DNA of 64,000 nt from Owenweeksia sp. (lineage in GTDB: Bacteria > Bacteroidota > Bacteroidia > Flavobacteriales > Schleiferiaceae): positions 19,102 through 83,101 of the forward strand of contig JANQPD010000065.1 in assembly GCA_028285465.1 (NCBI GenBank), given 5' to 3'. Position 1 is the stretch's first letter, and each line of letters opens with the position of its first letter. The position numbers and the translations under genes were made by a program. The notes below the pieces were generated by a model that was not told the DNA's origin, ran no database searches, and saw nothing but the letters and a program-made list of their open reading frames with translations. Positions 44,101-52,117 of the stretch are shown piece after piece.

Positions 44101-44119
44101 AGAGTCGCAGGTCACCCAA
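41114..44119 (-). CDS. propeller-sensor histidine kinase (HisKA_3 type)
   Basis: A 1001-residue sensor kinase. A signal peptide (LLICLGALWLAHFSTAQ) precedes a periplasmic two-component-regulator propeller (to about 680). A Y_Y_Y-like Ig domain, one membrane helix (PGFWAILFLIVIAMGYYLL) and a cytosolic kinase follow. The HisKA_3 box is RLSHELHDGVGQQL with the phospho-His near 821, and the ATPase region has LQEAFNNLVKHAEA and DNGKGFDL. The only start giving a signal peptide is TTG at 44119, 2 bp after the response regulator stop, which implies translational coupling. The partner is the regulator at 44122. Confidence 0.9.
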   Translation of the reverse strand: MGDLRLLICLGALWLAHFSTAQIVEETEAVSHEVFGRERGLKIGNIQSMVFDDQGWLWLSGIESRFTGNVFVDQKLLLQRFDGEMFIDVPLPSAFHDRFYSIEMVRRHEKRLYISAKNGKEKIWYTFDPSALTFKAFHPPGLPPSSLVLDVSFRQDTAYVFSYNGQQFEVGRVENVYKPLFTIPGPPLFLQGDDRILLFDDHVLISANKLGLSAYSYEGVRLRSFEEKDLDARLSAKPAKGGVLKFVKHRQQLLTLYPGASLYSRYNDSLKTWMPTQLAYEAQREANIAHTKITTNLVTDPSDNLLAVDIRNGEFYLKRALKKTEPAVEAFKVSIDGATALTSRDLSRELWLAEPGKLNCIRFAGSSGFTYLEQSSVRGILPREDGTYLVTTESHGWFTVDTRRKTVSRFDLSLNGKAYLPKVNRNILEEDGHIWAATDAQLLYLEKGTREPEIIPVDVYAMTISGDYVYYGAKRGRIARLHKHSRKEALLFENDSLQTVDMEPFNGSVYATTNRGLLKFNEKGEVSRISMPVDNSTLMMLEQNKPGELLITTTKGKVYTLNDQENLSLLYEDSLQSPVAFVETDAAGRRWLGTFNGLVRYDPQNRETVRFSESDGLTSNEFNRYSARLTAEGTLLLGTVKGLNHIDPLKLKKKQHDIQLSIARLQYYSDSTNKSVTEISPERLAHLGVLTLPAENRYIKVETALLGVKANHAITLRYRLNNNDWKSVSRSGTVELPSLDAGAYTLRIEAVDHAGARIGAPIVLQLHAEEFFYRKPGFWAILFLIVIAMGYYLLRQAYAANRRERKYARTLLKVQEEERLRLSHELHDGVGQQLILLKNQATYSKHETLAHLASDTLEEVRSITRDLHPVILDRLGLTAAIEEMVRKLDEHTDVFLSTELHNIDDLFSKEEALHLYRILQEAFNNLVKHAEATSAQLTIQRGSGVKVTLKDNGKGFDLPSKQAQASSLGLKTLEKRARMLGGKLKITSGKTGTRLILEIAR

Positions 44120-44121
44120 AA

Positions 44122-44757
44122 CTAGCTTAACAGGTGTTTATGCCGGAGTACCCAGTGGGTAAGCCCATTGGGTTTGCCGCTGAGCTCCAGTTTTAGAATG
44201 ATGTTGCTGCGGTGTTTTTCAACCGTCCGCTCCGATACAAACAGGGAATCCGCAATGTCGCGGGTGCTCATGTTCCTGGCGATCAGCCTGAGGATCTTCT
44301 TTTCGGAGGGAGTAAGGGTATCCAGGCGGTCCAGGGAAGAGCTGGCAGCAGCAATCTCCCTGACCTGGAAGGCCTTGCTGTAATAGGCACCTCCCCTGAT
44401 CACTTCCCGGATGCAGGCGTCTATCTCTTCCAAAGCGTCTTCCTTTAGCAGGTAGCCGGAAAGGTTCAGGCTTTTTGCCCGGGTAACGAATTCGATCTCC
44501 TTATGGTAAGACAGCATAATGAATTTGGTCGCATGGCCCTGGTCCCGGCAGTGTTTCGCTACGGAAAGGCCGTCCATATGCGGCATTTCTATATCCAGGA
44601 TAGCGATATCCGGCTTGTGCTCATCAATAAGCTTTAGCGCGGTACTGCCATCTTGCGCCACGCCCAGGATCCGGAATCCCTTTGCGCGTAATGCGGTTTC
44701 CAGGCCCTTAAGCAAGAGGGGGTGATCATCCGCTATAACCAGTGTTTTTTCCGCCAT
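44122..44757 (-). CDS. NarL/FixJ-type response regulator
   Basis: A 211-residue regulator: receiver domain with the phospho-acceptor Asp55 in DIAILDIEMPHMDGL, then a GerE HTH (LTPSEKKILRLIARNMSTRDIADSL, then SERTVEKHRSNIILKLELSGK). It is encoded directly before its kinase. The HTH closely matches that of the small protein at 33106-33354, so the two may share operators. Confidence 0.93.
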   Translation of the reverse strand: MAEKTLVIADDHPLLLKGLETALRAKGFRILGVAQDGSTALKLIDEHKPDIAILDIEMPHMDGLSVAKHCRDQGHATKFIMLSYHKEIEFVTRAKSLNLSGYLLKEDALEEIDACIREVIRGGAYYSKAFQVREIAAASSSLDRLDTLTPSEKKILRLIARNMSTRDIADSLFVSERTVEKHRSNIILKLELSGKPNGLTHWVLRHKHLLS

Positions 44758-44873
44758 ACCCGCTTAAATAAGGGCGTGAAGATAAGGGTTCCCTCATCTA
44801 AGTGCCAATGCACGCTGTACAGTATGTTTAGCGGTGGTTATGAAAGCGAGCATTTATTACCGGAACATACCTA

Positions 44874-46688
44874 CTAGTTTGCACTAATAGTACCGGGATT
44901 CAATGAAGAAGGCTGGGTCAAAGTAACACTGGCCGAGTCTGTGCAACCATTCTGGTCCGTAATCGTGACCGAATAGGTACCGGCCCCTAAATTCGTTTCT
45001 ATTGCATTCGTTTCGCCCGTGTTCCAGCTATAGGTATACGGGCTGGTACCGCCTGAAGGGTTAGCTGTAAGCTGGCCATCCGTATCACCATTACAGTCTA
45101 AAGCAGAAGTTACCGAAGCGGAGGCAATAATCACTGTGGGTTGGGTCAAAGTAACACTCGCGCTGTCCGTACAACCGTTCTGATCCGTGATCGTGACCGA
45201 ATAAGTACCGGCCCCTAAATTCGTTTCTATAGCATTCGTTTCGCCCGTGTTCCAGCTATAGGTATACGGGCTCGTACCGCCTGAAGGGCTGGCTGTAATC
45301 TGGCCATCCGTATCTCCGTTACAGTCTATGGCAGAAGTTACTGAAGCGGAGGCAATAACCACTGTGGGTTGGGTTAAGGTAACACTCGCGCTGTCCGTAC
45401 AACCGTTCTGATCCGTGATCGTGACCGAATAGGTACCGGCCCCTAAATTCGTTTCTATTGCATTCGTTTCGCCCGTGTTCCAGCTATAGGTATACGGGCT
45501 GGTACCGCCCGATGGGCTGGCTGTAACCTGGCCGTCCGTATCGCCATTACAGTCTAAAGCAGAAGTTACTGAAGCGGAGGCAAAAATAGCCGTGGGTTGC
45601 GTTAAGGTAACACTGGCACTGTCCGTAGCGCCGTTCTGGTCCGTAATGGTAACTGAATAGGTACCGGCCCCTAAATTCGTTTCCGTTGCATTCGTTTCCC
45701 CGGTATTCCAGCTATAGGTATACGGGCTGGTACCGCCTGAAGGGCTAGCCGTAACCTGGCCATCCGTATCCCCGTTGCAGTTTAAAGCAGAAGTCACCGA
45801 AGCAGAGGCCGAAACCGCTGCAGTCATATTCAGGGTGGCCACGTAGTTGCCCGTGCTGTTGTCTGTGCCGTCGTTTACTTCAAACTGGAAAGAGGTATTG
45901 GTGGTACCGTTTTGGATGTATTGTAAATTCCCGGCATCCAGGTCGGCTTTGCTTACCTGGTCGTTGGCGCTTAGTTCTTCTCCCCCATCATAGGTGTCGT
46001 CATTATCGGCATCTACGTAGAGTGTGCCGGCTGCTGGTGTCGCTTCGATCAAAACATGGTCCAGGGGATCCCCATCGGTATCGTTATAATTGAAATCAGA
46101 AGTGGCAAAGGTAAAGGTCTGATTTTCTACCGGCCCCCCGGTGGCTGTAAAGGAGGAAGCGGTGGGAGCAGTGTTAGCCGCTGCCGCTCCGATATCTACA
46201 GAGAATAAAAAGTCGTTACTAGCAAAACCAGTAGCTCCGGAAAATGCTATACCATCTGCATAAACAGAGGAATTCGTGGCACGGGTTGAGATCGTACCGG
46301 TAGTTACAGACCAGGTATAGGTCTGACCTGAGGTAAGTGAAATACCAGCACTTGAGAAATTTATAATGCTCCTGTCTGTAAAAGCACCTGCTGCGGTAAC
46401 GGATGCTCCGGTGACCGAACCCAGGTTGGCTCCTCCTCTTCCTGACCCTTGATAAATAGTGATGGTAAGACCTGAGGCGTTGGCCGTAGCTAAAATTCCA
46501 ATACTATTTAAAGTGCCAGTACCACAAGCCACAAAGCTGTTGCCTATAGCACCAGAAAAGTTAGCGGAATTACCGGATCCGATAGTAGCCCCAGGGTCAG
46601 CATCAAAACTACACTGGGCGTATACCGATGAAAATGAAAGTAAAAGGCAGATGCATAGGATTGGACTCAAATCAAAATTAGGACGCAT
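44874..46688 (-). CDS. exported protein with four SprB-type repeats (copy B), truncated end
   Basis: A protein of about 604 residues. The signal peptide MRPNFDLSPILCICLLLSFS favours ATG 46688 over the in-frame upstream ATG at 46841. An N-terminal choice-of-anchor-like domain precedes a cadherin-like domain (NQTFTFATSDFNYNDTDGDPL). Four near-identical 76-residue SprB repeats follow, each with CNGDTDGQ and PYTYSWNTGET. The protein ends QPSSLNPGTISAN, then two TAG codons; the next codons read VCSG, as in longer family members (ANQSVCSG). There is no T9SS sorting domain. A surface adhesin origin is likely; present secretion is doubtful. Confidence 0.8.
   Translation of the reverse strand: MRPNFDLSPILCICLLLSFSSVYAQCSFDADPGATIGSGNSANFSGAIGNSFVACGTGTLNSIGILATANASGLTITIYQGSGRGGANLGSVTGASVTAAGAFTDRSIINFSSAGISLTSGQTYTWSVTTGTISTRATNSSVYADGIAFSGATGFASNDFLFSVDIGAAAANTAPTASSFTATGGPVENQTFTFATSDFNYNDTDGDPLDHVLIEATPAAGTLYVDADNDDTYDGGEELSANDQVSKADLDAGNLQYIQNGTTNTSFQFEVNDGTDNSTGNYVATLNMTAAVSASASVTSALNCNGDTDGQVTASPSGGTSPYTYSWNTGETNATETNLGAGTYSVTITDQNGATDSASVTLTQPTAIFASASVTSALDCNGDTDGQVTASPSGGTSPYTYSWNTGETNAIETNLGAGTYSVTITDQNGCTDSASVTLTQPTVVIASASVTSAIDCNGDTDGQITASPSGGTSPYTYSWNTGETNAIETNLGAGTYSVTITDQNGCTDSASVTLTQPTVIIASASVTSALDCNGDTDGQLTANPSGGTSPYTYSWNTGETNAIETNLGAGTYSVTITDQNGCTDSASVTLTQPSSLNPGTISAN
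44900..45811 (-). repeat. four exact-length 228-bp tandem SprB repeats
   Basis: The shared sequence GCAGAAGT recurs at 45103, 45331, 45559 and 45787, exactly 228 bp apart (76 codons). The units are nearly identical, with changes such as NATE/NAIE. Outer limits are approximate. Confidence 0.9.
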
Positions 46689-47290
46689 AGGTATCCCAAA
46701 ATGCATACTCCGAGTGGTAGAAGCGATTCGAGAAAGTACAGAAACCAGTATGACTGGGAAGCTGAGAAAAAGGCAAAAGCTTTTGCGAATGATCATAATT
46801 AAAAACGATGTTTGGCTTAATTTCAATACCTGCTTTAACAAACTCAGTGATCAGTATAGTCGATGCAGAATTGACGAATGAAAATTAACAAAAAATAAGG
46901 GACACCTAATAATTTAGAATAATTAAAATCGTTTTCGTGCTGATGCGTTTCTTGCCCGTAATTGTAAATAAGCAATTCCCCTCCACGGGCAATTGCTTTG
47001 TTAACTATATTCAGCGATTATAGGCTCTGATCAACAGCTGCCGCAAAAACAAGCTGATTGCCTAAAAGCAACCGACCTGCCTGTTGATGAGAGAACAGGT
47101 GAACAGCATTGAGCCCTCATATTGACCTAGTAAGGTTAAAAGCTCATCATCGCCGTTGCCTAAGTGAGCTGCCTTCCTTTTCAACACCATATTCTTTCAA
47201 AGAGGTCGAACAGGCGTACTACATCGAGCAGGCTGCCTCTACTCCGGGAAATGTAGGGCTGCCATACGGCCTATTCACTCCCTTCTTCAA
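46689..47290. other. intergenic region between two SprB-repeat genes
   Basis: About 600 bp without a convincing gene. It holds nested inverted repeats at 46952-46998 (separate entry) and a CCTGTT/AACAGG hairpin near 47080-47100. Short frames here show no recognisable domain. It may be remnant sequence beyond the truncation points of copy C. Confidence 0.4.
46952..46998 (-). promoter_or_regulatory. mutually exclusive hairpins upstream of copy B
   Basis: TTGCCCGT (46952-46959) can pair with ACGGGCAA (46985-46992), and AAGCAATT (46970-46977) can pair with AATTGCTT (46991-46998). The right arms overlap by two bases, so the stems compete. An attenuator-like or inverted-repeat remnant is possible. 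Confidence 0.35.
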
Positions 47291-48805
47291 TCAAGGATTA
47301 ATGGTCCCGGGATTTAACGCAGATGGCTCCGTTAGCGTTGCACTGGCCGTAGCCGTGGTCCCGTTATTATCGGTTACCGTAACGGTATAGGTACCGGCTG
47401 AAAGACTATTGATGGCATTGCTGGTGGATGATGTATTATTAGTAGTGGATCCATTGGACCATACATAAGAGAAATTAGCCGCTCCATCTGTAGCTGTTGC
47501 CGTAAGGGAACCGGTACTGGCTCCATTGCAAGCTACATTGGTCTGTGCTGTAATGGATGCTGTTACCGGTGTACTTGCTGAGGGTGCCTGAGTGGTCGTT
47601 TTAACAATTACAGCCTCTCCTTTATCATCTGTATTAGATTCATCAATATACACCACAACTCCGGTATTGGCATTTAAGATTCCCACGCGACTCTCATCTC
47701 CTTCACCCTGTAAAAAGGTTTTATGAGCTCCAATATCAATGGTAGAACCATTGTAGTTACAAACAACAGTACGGGAACTATCGCCTGCCCCTCCATTGTA
47801 AGCAATGATATACTCATCTTCAAATAGCTGTCCAATGGTTAGGTCACGACAATCCTGAGTATTGTCAACGGTATGGGTAGCTCCAAAAGATAGTGCTGTA
47901 CCTGTTCGGGTACCTACCAGAGTTCTAGCAAAATCCGAAGCGGCATCATCGCTCCAGGCAATGGCAAATTTATTATCCGAAAGAGGGGCAATAGCCGTGT
48001 AGCGCGTTGCTGACGTTGTACCACTACTGTGAAAAGTATAAGTAGAAGCTCCCCAGGTGATAGTTGTACCGGAAATTGAGCCCACCCGGGCTACACCGGG
48101 GTCAAATGAAGTACCGTCATCTTCCCAAGTTACAATTACGGTATCCGTATTCACCACAGCAATATCCTGATAGGAAACATTACTTGCATCAAAAACATAT
48201 TGTGGCCCAAAACTAACATTGGTTCCTGAAACAGTTCCAATCTTCGCCACACCCTGATTGCTACTCTCAGAATCCATATAGGTAACAATAAAGGTGGTGG
48301 AGCTCAACTTTTCGGCTCTTATACCCCCACTACTCGAAGCCCTAACATCGCCTGGTGAAAAAGCAGTTGCACTACCCACACTGGTAATATTATCTGTAGA
48401 AAGGTCGAAGGTAACTACCTGAGAACTGCATACATCAGACGTAAGGTCTGCTTCGTAAAAAATTACAGCCTGGGTAGAATTAAGAGCTACTACTTCAGGA
48501 TAACGGCAAGAAGCAGAAACCAGTAAGAATTGGGATCCGTAAGTTATTGTCATGGTAGCGGTGTCTACTTCCCCGATACGCCCATACATATCGGTAGACG
48601 AGGAGGAGGTTTCTTTCCAAACAACAAAAAAATGAGTGTCATCAATTACCGACATTCTGGAGCTGTAGGATGTTCCGCCTCCTACAGTATATTGTTGAAC
48701 AGAGCTAAACTCGGTATCCCGCTGCGCCCAAATGCTTCCGGTAAATAATAAGCCGATAATTAATAATGATTTTGAAATTACGGAAAGCTCAGAGGAAAAT
48801 TTCAT
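47291..48805 (-). CDS. exported repeat protein with one SprB-type repeat (copy C), truncated end
   Basis: A 504-residue protein with a signal peptide (ISKSLLIIGLLFTGSIWAQ). The body of about 390 residues has repeated beta-units (for example VVNTDTVIVTWEDDG and LSDNKFAIAWSDDA), probably a propeller. It is followed by a SprB repeat (TNVACNGASTGSLTATATDGAANFSYVW to LTEPSALNPGTINP) and a TGA stop. No T9SS sorting domain is present. The truncation point is the same as in copies A and B. Confidence 0.8.
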   Translation of the reverse strand: MKFSSELSVISKSLLIIGLLFTGSIWAQRDTEFSSVQQYTVGGGTSYSSRMSVIDDTHFFVVWKETSSSSTDMYGRIGEVDTATMTITYGSQFLLVSASCRYPEVVALNSTQAVIFYEADLTSDVCSSQVVTFDLSTDNITSVGSATAFSPGDVRASSSGGIRAEKLSSTTFIVTYMDSESSNQGVAKIGTVSGTNVSFGPQYVFDASNVSYQDIAVVNTDTVIVTWEDDGTSFDPGVARVGSISGTTITWGASTYTFHSSGTTSATRYTAIAPLSDNKFAIAWSDDAASDFARTLVGTRTGTALSFGATHTVDNTQDCRDLTIGQLFEDEYIIAYNGGAGDSSRTVVCNYNGSTIDIGAHKTFLQGEGDESRVGILNANTGVVVYIDESNTDDKGEAVIVKTTTQAPSASTPVTASITAQTNVACNGASTGSLTATATDGAANFSYVWSNGSTTNNTSSTSNAINSLSAGTYTVTVTDNNGTTATASATLTEPSALNPGTINP

Positions 48806-48919
48806 AGCTAAATATTCTGATTTAAAAACATAACGACTGTTAATAAAACTAAAAAAAATTAATAAACAGCCTAAAAGTAAAGTAGTATTCTTATAGTTAT
48901 TTGCCCCTTGTGATTGGGT

Positions 48920-49419
48920 TTAGTTAGTTTGTACCGCTCCTGCATTAAAGCACCTGCTTCTGTAATCGTAGCATTGGTCGTTGATGTACTTCCATTATTG
49001 TCGGTAATGGTTACCGTATAAGTTCCCGCTGCCAAACTACTTATAGCATTGGTAGCTGATGATGTATATTAGTAGTGGAACCATTGGACCATGCTTGCAC
49101 CACTGCAGCTTACATTAGTTTGGGCAGAGATAGAAGCTGATACCGGTGTGCCCGCACCAAAGGTTGAACCGGTTCCTACAATCACTTCGCCTGGACCTCC
49201 GATAGTAGTTTCGTCCTGATAAGCACAAACAAACTGATCTTCGTCAACTCCGGTTACAGCGTTATCTACTACGTTAAAATCATTGGTTTTTACTGCTGTC
49301 CCAAAAGTAGGTTTAGCCACTTGAGCCTTTGCTTGAAACGCAACGAACCATATACAGATTAGGCAAAGCACAGCCGGGCTTAAAAGGGTAGTTGAGTTGG
49401 TGGAAAATGTCTTAAGCAT
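48920..49419 (-). pseudogene. degenerate SprB-repeat gene (copy D)
   Basis: The 5' part encodes a signal peptide (LSPAVLCLICIWFVAFQAKAQ) and a short repeat-like body similar to copy C, ending its frame at CSGASMVQWFHY. The following DNA continues in other frames with WSNGSTTN, SLAAGTYTVTITDNNG and, after another single-base change, ALNAGAVQTN and a stop. This indicates an internal deletion in the SprB repeat plus at least two further frameshifts. It looks like a decayed paralogue of the adjacent copy C, ending at the same boundary. Confidence 0.75.
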
Positions 49420-49685
49420 AGATAGAAGAAAAGAGAGGCCAATTTAGCACTATTCTTTTTATTTAGCCATTCCTTTTTAAATATTTGATAATTAATCCTA
49501 TATGATACTAAAAAAATGAATAACTCCATCGTGTATGATCGCTATACCCCCATAAGGTTTAAAAAAGATGTTCGGTTACCCGTTTGTAGCAGCAACAGGA
49601 GCCCCATCCAAGTATTTCCCTTTGAAGTTGTTTTTGTTTATTGCTGCTTGCTAATTCCTATCTTCCACACTTCCAAACCTGAACT

Positions 49686-51452
49686 ATGATTCAATTCAAA
49701 GGTTCTTTTCTCGAAAACCCCGGGGTCGTTTTTGCCCTTATCGCTTTACTTGTTTTTGCCCTGTACGGGAAAACCATCGGCTATGGGTATGTACTGGACG
49801 ATGATGTAGTAATAGTGGGCAACAGCTATGTGCAACAGGGAATGGAAGGCCTGGATGATATTGTTTCCCACGGTTTCCTGCACGGCTTTAACGGCATTGA
49901 GTTTTCCTACCGCCCCTTGCCCCTGATCACCTATGCTTTGGAGCAGGCCTTTTTTGGCGACAACCTTCCGGCCAAACGGGTGGTACACCTGCTGCTTTAT
50001 GTGCTGGGCTGTTTCTTGTTTTGGGTCTTATGGAGGGCCTGGTTCCCGGCCCGGCAACATATTTTCGCCCTGCCGGCTGTGCTTCTCTTCCTCACCCACC
50101 CGGTTCACACAGAGGTAGTGGCTAACCTCAAAAGCCGGGATGAGCTCCTCACGCTGCTTTTCTTCCTGGGCACGTTTATCTCATTGGCGCGATACGTTCA
50201 GCAGCCTAAAGGGAAATGGCTGGTCCTATCGAATGCCTGCATGTTCCTCGCCCTGCTTTCCAAAGAAATAGCAACCAGCTTTATACTGGTAATGGCATTG
50301 AGCCTTTTTGTGCTCCATAAAAAAAGCCTGCGCCACACCTTGCTCCTGAGCCTGCCCTTTGCCGGCATATTATTGCTCTACGTGCTGATACGCATTTCTA
50401 TAGTGGGTCTTTCTGCGGATCCGGGTGAAATGTCTGTCCTTAACAATGCATTGGCAGCTACAACAAATTGGGGCGACCGCCTGGCCAGCAGCAGTTACCT
50501 GGTGCTGCTTTACCTGGCAAAACTCGTTTGGCCGCTCAACCTCAGCTGGGACTACTCGTACCCCGTGATCACTGCTGTGCCATGGAACAGCATAAAGGGC
50601 CTGGTAAGTATATTGATCAATGCTCTTTTGTTGAGCTGGGCCACCTGGAAGTTGCCACAGAGGAACGTGTACAGCTGGGCCATTCTCTCTTTTTACCTTA
50701 CCCTGGCCATTGTGCTTAACTTTTTCGTATTGATCGGTTCCAATTTTGCCGAGCGTTTTTTGTTTACGCCCTCCGTATTTTTTGTTATTGCAGTCACGCT
50801 TTTGCTGCAAAAACTTAGCGAAAGCAGCCGCTTTAAGGAAGGTTTCCGTCAGTCTGCCTTAGCGGCCGTTATGATCGCGCTTATCTTTTCTATGATCACC
50901 ATTGACCGCAATAACGACTGGGAGAGCAACGAAACCTTATTTCTGGCCAGCTTAAAAAGCCACCCGCAAAGTACCCGCGTACAAACGGCCGCCGGGAGCA
51001 ATATGCGCCAGCGGGCCGAAGGCACGCCTCCTTCCCCGCAAAAAGCTCAGCTCTATGAGCAGGCGGTTTTCCACTACCGGAAAGCTATTGAAATATTGCC
51101 TTCGAACTTTGACGCCTGGTATAACCTGGGCGTGGTGTACCAAAGTACCGGAAGAATAGCCGAAGCCGGGGAAGCTTTTCGCCAAACCTTAGAGCATGAC
51201 AGTACGTATACCAATGCCTACAACAACCTGGGGGTATTGAGCTTTAATCAGGGAGACTACGCCACCGCTCAGGAATGGCTTAGCAAAGGGCTTGCGCATC
51301 AACCCGATCATGCAGAAATGCTTGGCAATATGGGTGCGGTATACCATAACCAGGGCAGGTATGCCATAGCGCGGGAATATTATACACGCGCTTTGGCCAT
51401 TAAACCCAACCAGCCGAATATTGTAAAAAACCTGGGCCTGCTGCCGCAATAG
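49686..51452 (+). CDS. TMTC-like multi-pass membrane protein with C-terminal TPR repeats (second copy)
   Basis: A 588-residue paralogue of the gene at 1340-3181. The membrane half has the acidic loop VLDDDVVIVGN and HPVHTEVVANLKSRDELL, with about ten hydrophobic helices. The soluble end has about three TPRs (FDAWYNLGVVYQSTGRIAEAGEAF and others). Like its paralogue it may be a GT-C-type glycosyltransferase, which would fit a region rich in secreted surface proteins. Substrate and activity are inference. Confidence 0.8.
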   Translation: MIQFKGSFLENPGVVFALIALLVFALYGKTIGYGYVLDDDVVIVGNSYVQQGMEGLDDIVSHGFLHGFNGIEFSYRPLPLITYALEQAFFGDNLPAKRVVHLLLYVLGCFLFWVLWRAWFPARQHIFALPAVLLFLTHPVHTEVVANLKSRDELLTLLFFLGTFISLARYVQQPKGKWLVLSNACMFLALLSKEIATSFILVMALSLFVLHKKSLRHTLLLSLPFAGILLLYVLIRISIVGLSADPGEMSVLNNALAATTNWGDRLASSSYLVLLYLAKLVWPLNLSWDYSYPVITAVPWNSIKGLVSILINALLLSWATWKLPQRNVYSWAILSFYLTLAIVLNFFVLIGSNFAERFLFTPSVFFVIAVTLLLQKLSESSRFKEGFRQSALAAVMIALIFSMITIDRNNDWESNETLFLASLKSHPQSTRVQTAAGSNMRQRAEGTPPSPQKAQLYEQAVFHYRKAIEILPSNFDAWYNLGVVYQSTGRIAEAGEAFRQTLEHDSTYTNAYNNLGVLSFNQGDYATAQEWLSKGLAHQPDHAEMLGNMGAVYHNQGRYAIAREYYTRALAIKPNQPNIVKNLGLLPQ

Positions 51453-51475
51453 GCCAACTGGAGTTTTTAAGGAAA

Positions 51476-51944
51476 TCAATTCCCGCGTTCCAAAATAGCT
51501 TTAAGCCTTGCCAGGTCTTTTCGATTGGCCTTTTTCATAGCCCATGCCATGAGCGGGCTTAAAATGCGAGAGAAACCGGAAGGCTGGCCGGTATTGCGCA
51601 GTTGCATACGGGTTTGATCTTTCGATATGGCTTCCCAGCGGTAAGTCGTTTCCATGGGGAAGGGACCGTCTACGGTGCGCATTACCCGTTTTTTGCAAAG
51701 GTTCAAACGCAGTAATTTCATAAGTATAAGCCAGTTTTCGCCCCATGAAGTGCGCCTTAAATGCCACTTGCTCTCCTACTTCAACCATGCCGGGTTTTTC
51801 CGCAGCAGCATTACGTACCAGGCACGCTGCCGATTTTATGTTCACATACCATTCGGGCGCATTGAGCGGATTGGCCGTATAGTTGGCCACAACCTCCAGG
51901 GGTAGCGAAATAAGTTTCTCGGTTTTCACATCTACTGTTTTCAT
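51476..51944 (-). pseudogene. SRPBCC (START/polyketide cyclase-like) protein with a frameshift
   Basis: The frame starts MKTVDVKTEKLISLPLEVVA (ATG 51944), continues VGEQVAFKAHFMGRKLAYTYEITAFEPLQK, then breaks at an A6 tract (plus-strand T6 in CGTTTTTTGC, near 51690). The remainder, in another frame, reads RVMRTVDGPFPMETTYRWEA and ends LKAILERGN. Removing one A restores a normal SRPBCC protein of about 155 residues, so this is either a fresh frameshift or a homopolymer sequencing error. SRPBCC proteins bind hydrophobic ligands. Confidence 0.75.
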
Positions 51945-52073
51945 GCACTGCTTTTTCTTAAGACGAACCGGCCCCGCTAAAAGGGACAAGGTTTTTATTG
52001 TGCCCCGATCCCGTTTTGTGCAAGCCAAAACAAACCGAGGGATCTTGTACTACCCGAACAAGCGCAATAAAAA

Positions 52074-52093
52074 AGGGGCGCTCATGCGCCCCT
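52074..52093 (-). terminator. intrinsic terminator after the large T9SS protein
   Basis: AGGGGCGC and GCGCCCCT pair perfectly around a TCAT loop and are followed on the minus strand by TTTTTATT. It lies 25 bp past the stop at 52118. Confidence 0.8.
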
Positions 52094-52117
52094 GATCTCA
52101 TTCTGGTTTAACTGCTC

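Noticed and set aside
44900..45811. Regular repeats considered as a CRISPR array
   Set aside because: Units are 228 bp, fully coding in one frame and encode SprB domains; no short repeats with unique spacers.
47109..47390. 93-codon plus-strand frame between copies B and C
   Set aside because: Its 3' third is antisense to the copy C SprB repeat and the rest has no recognisable pattern or promoter.
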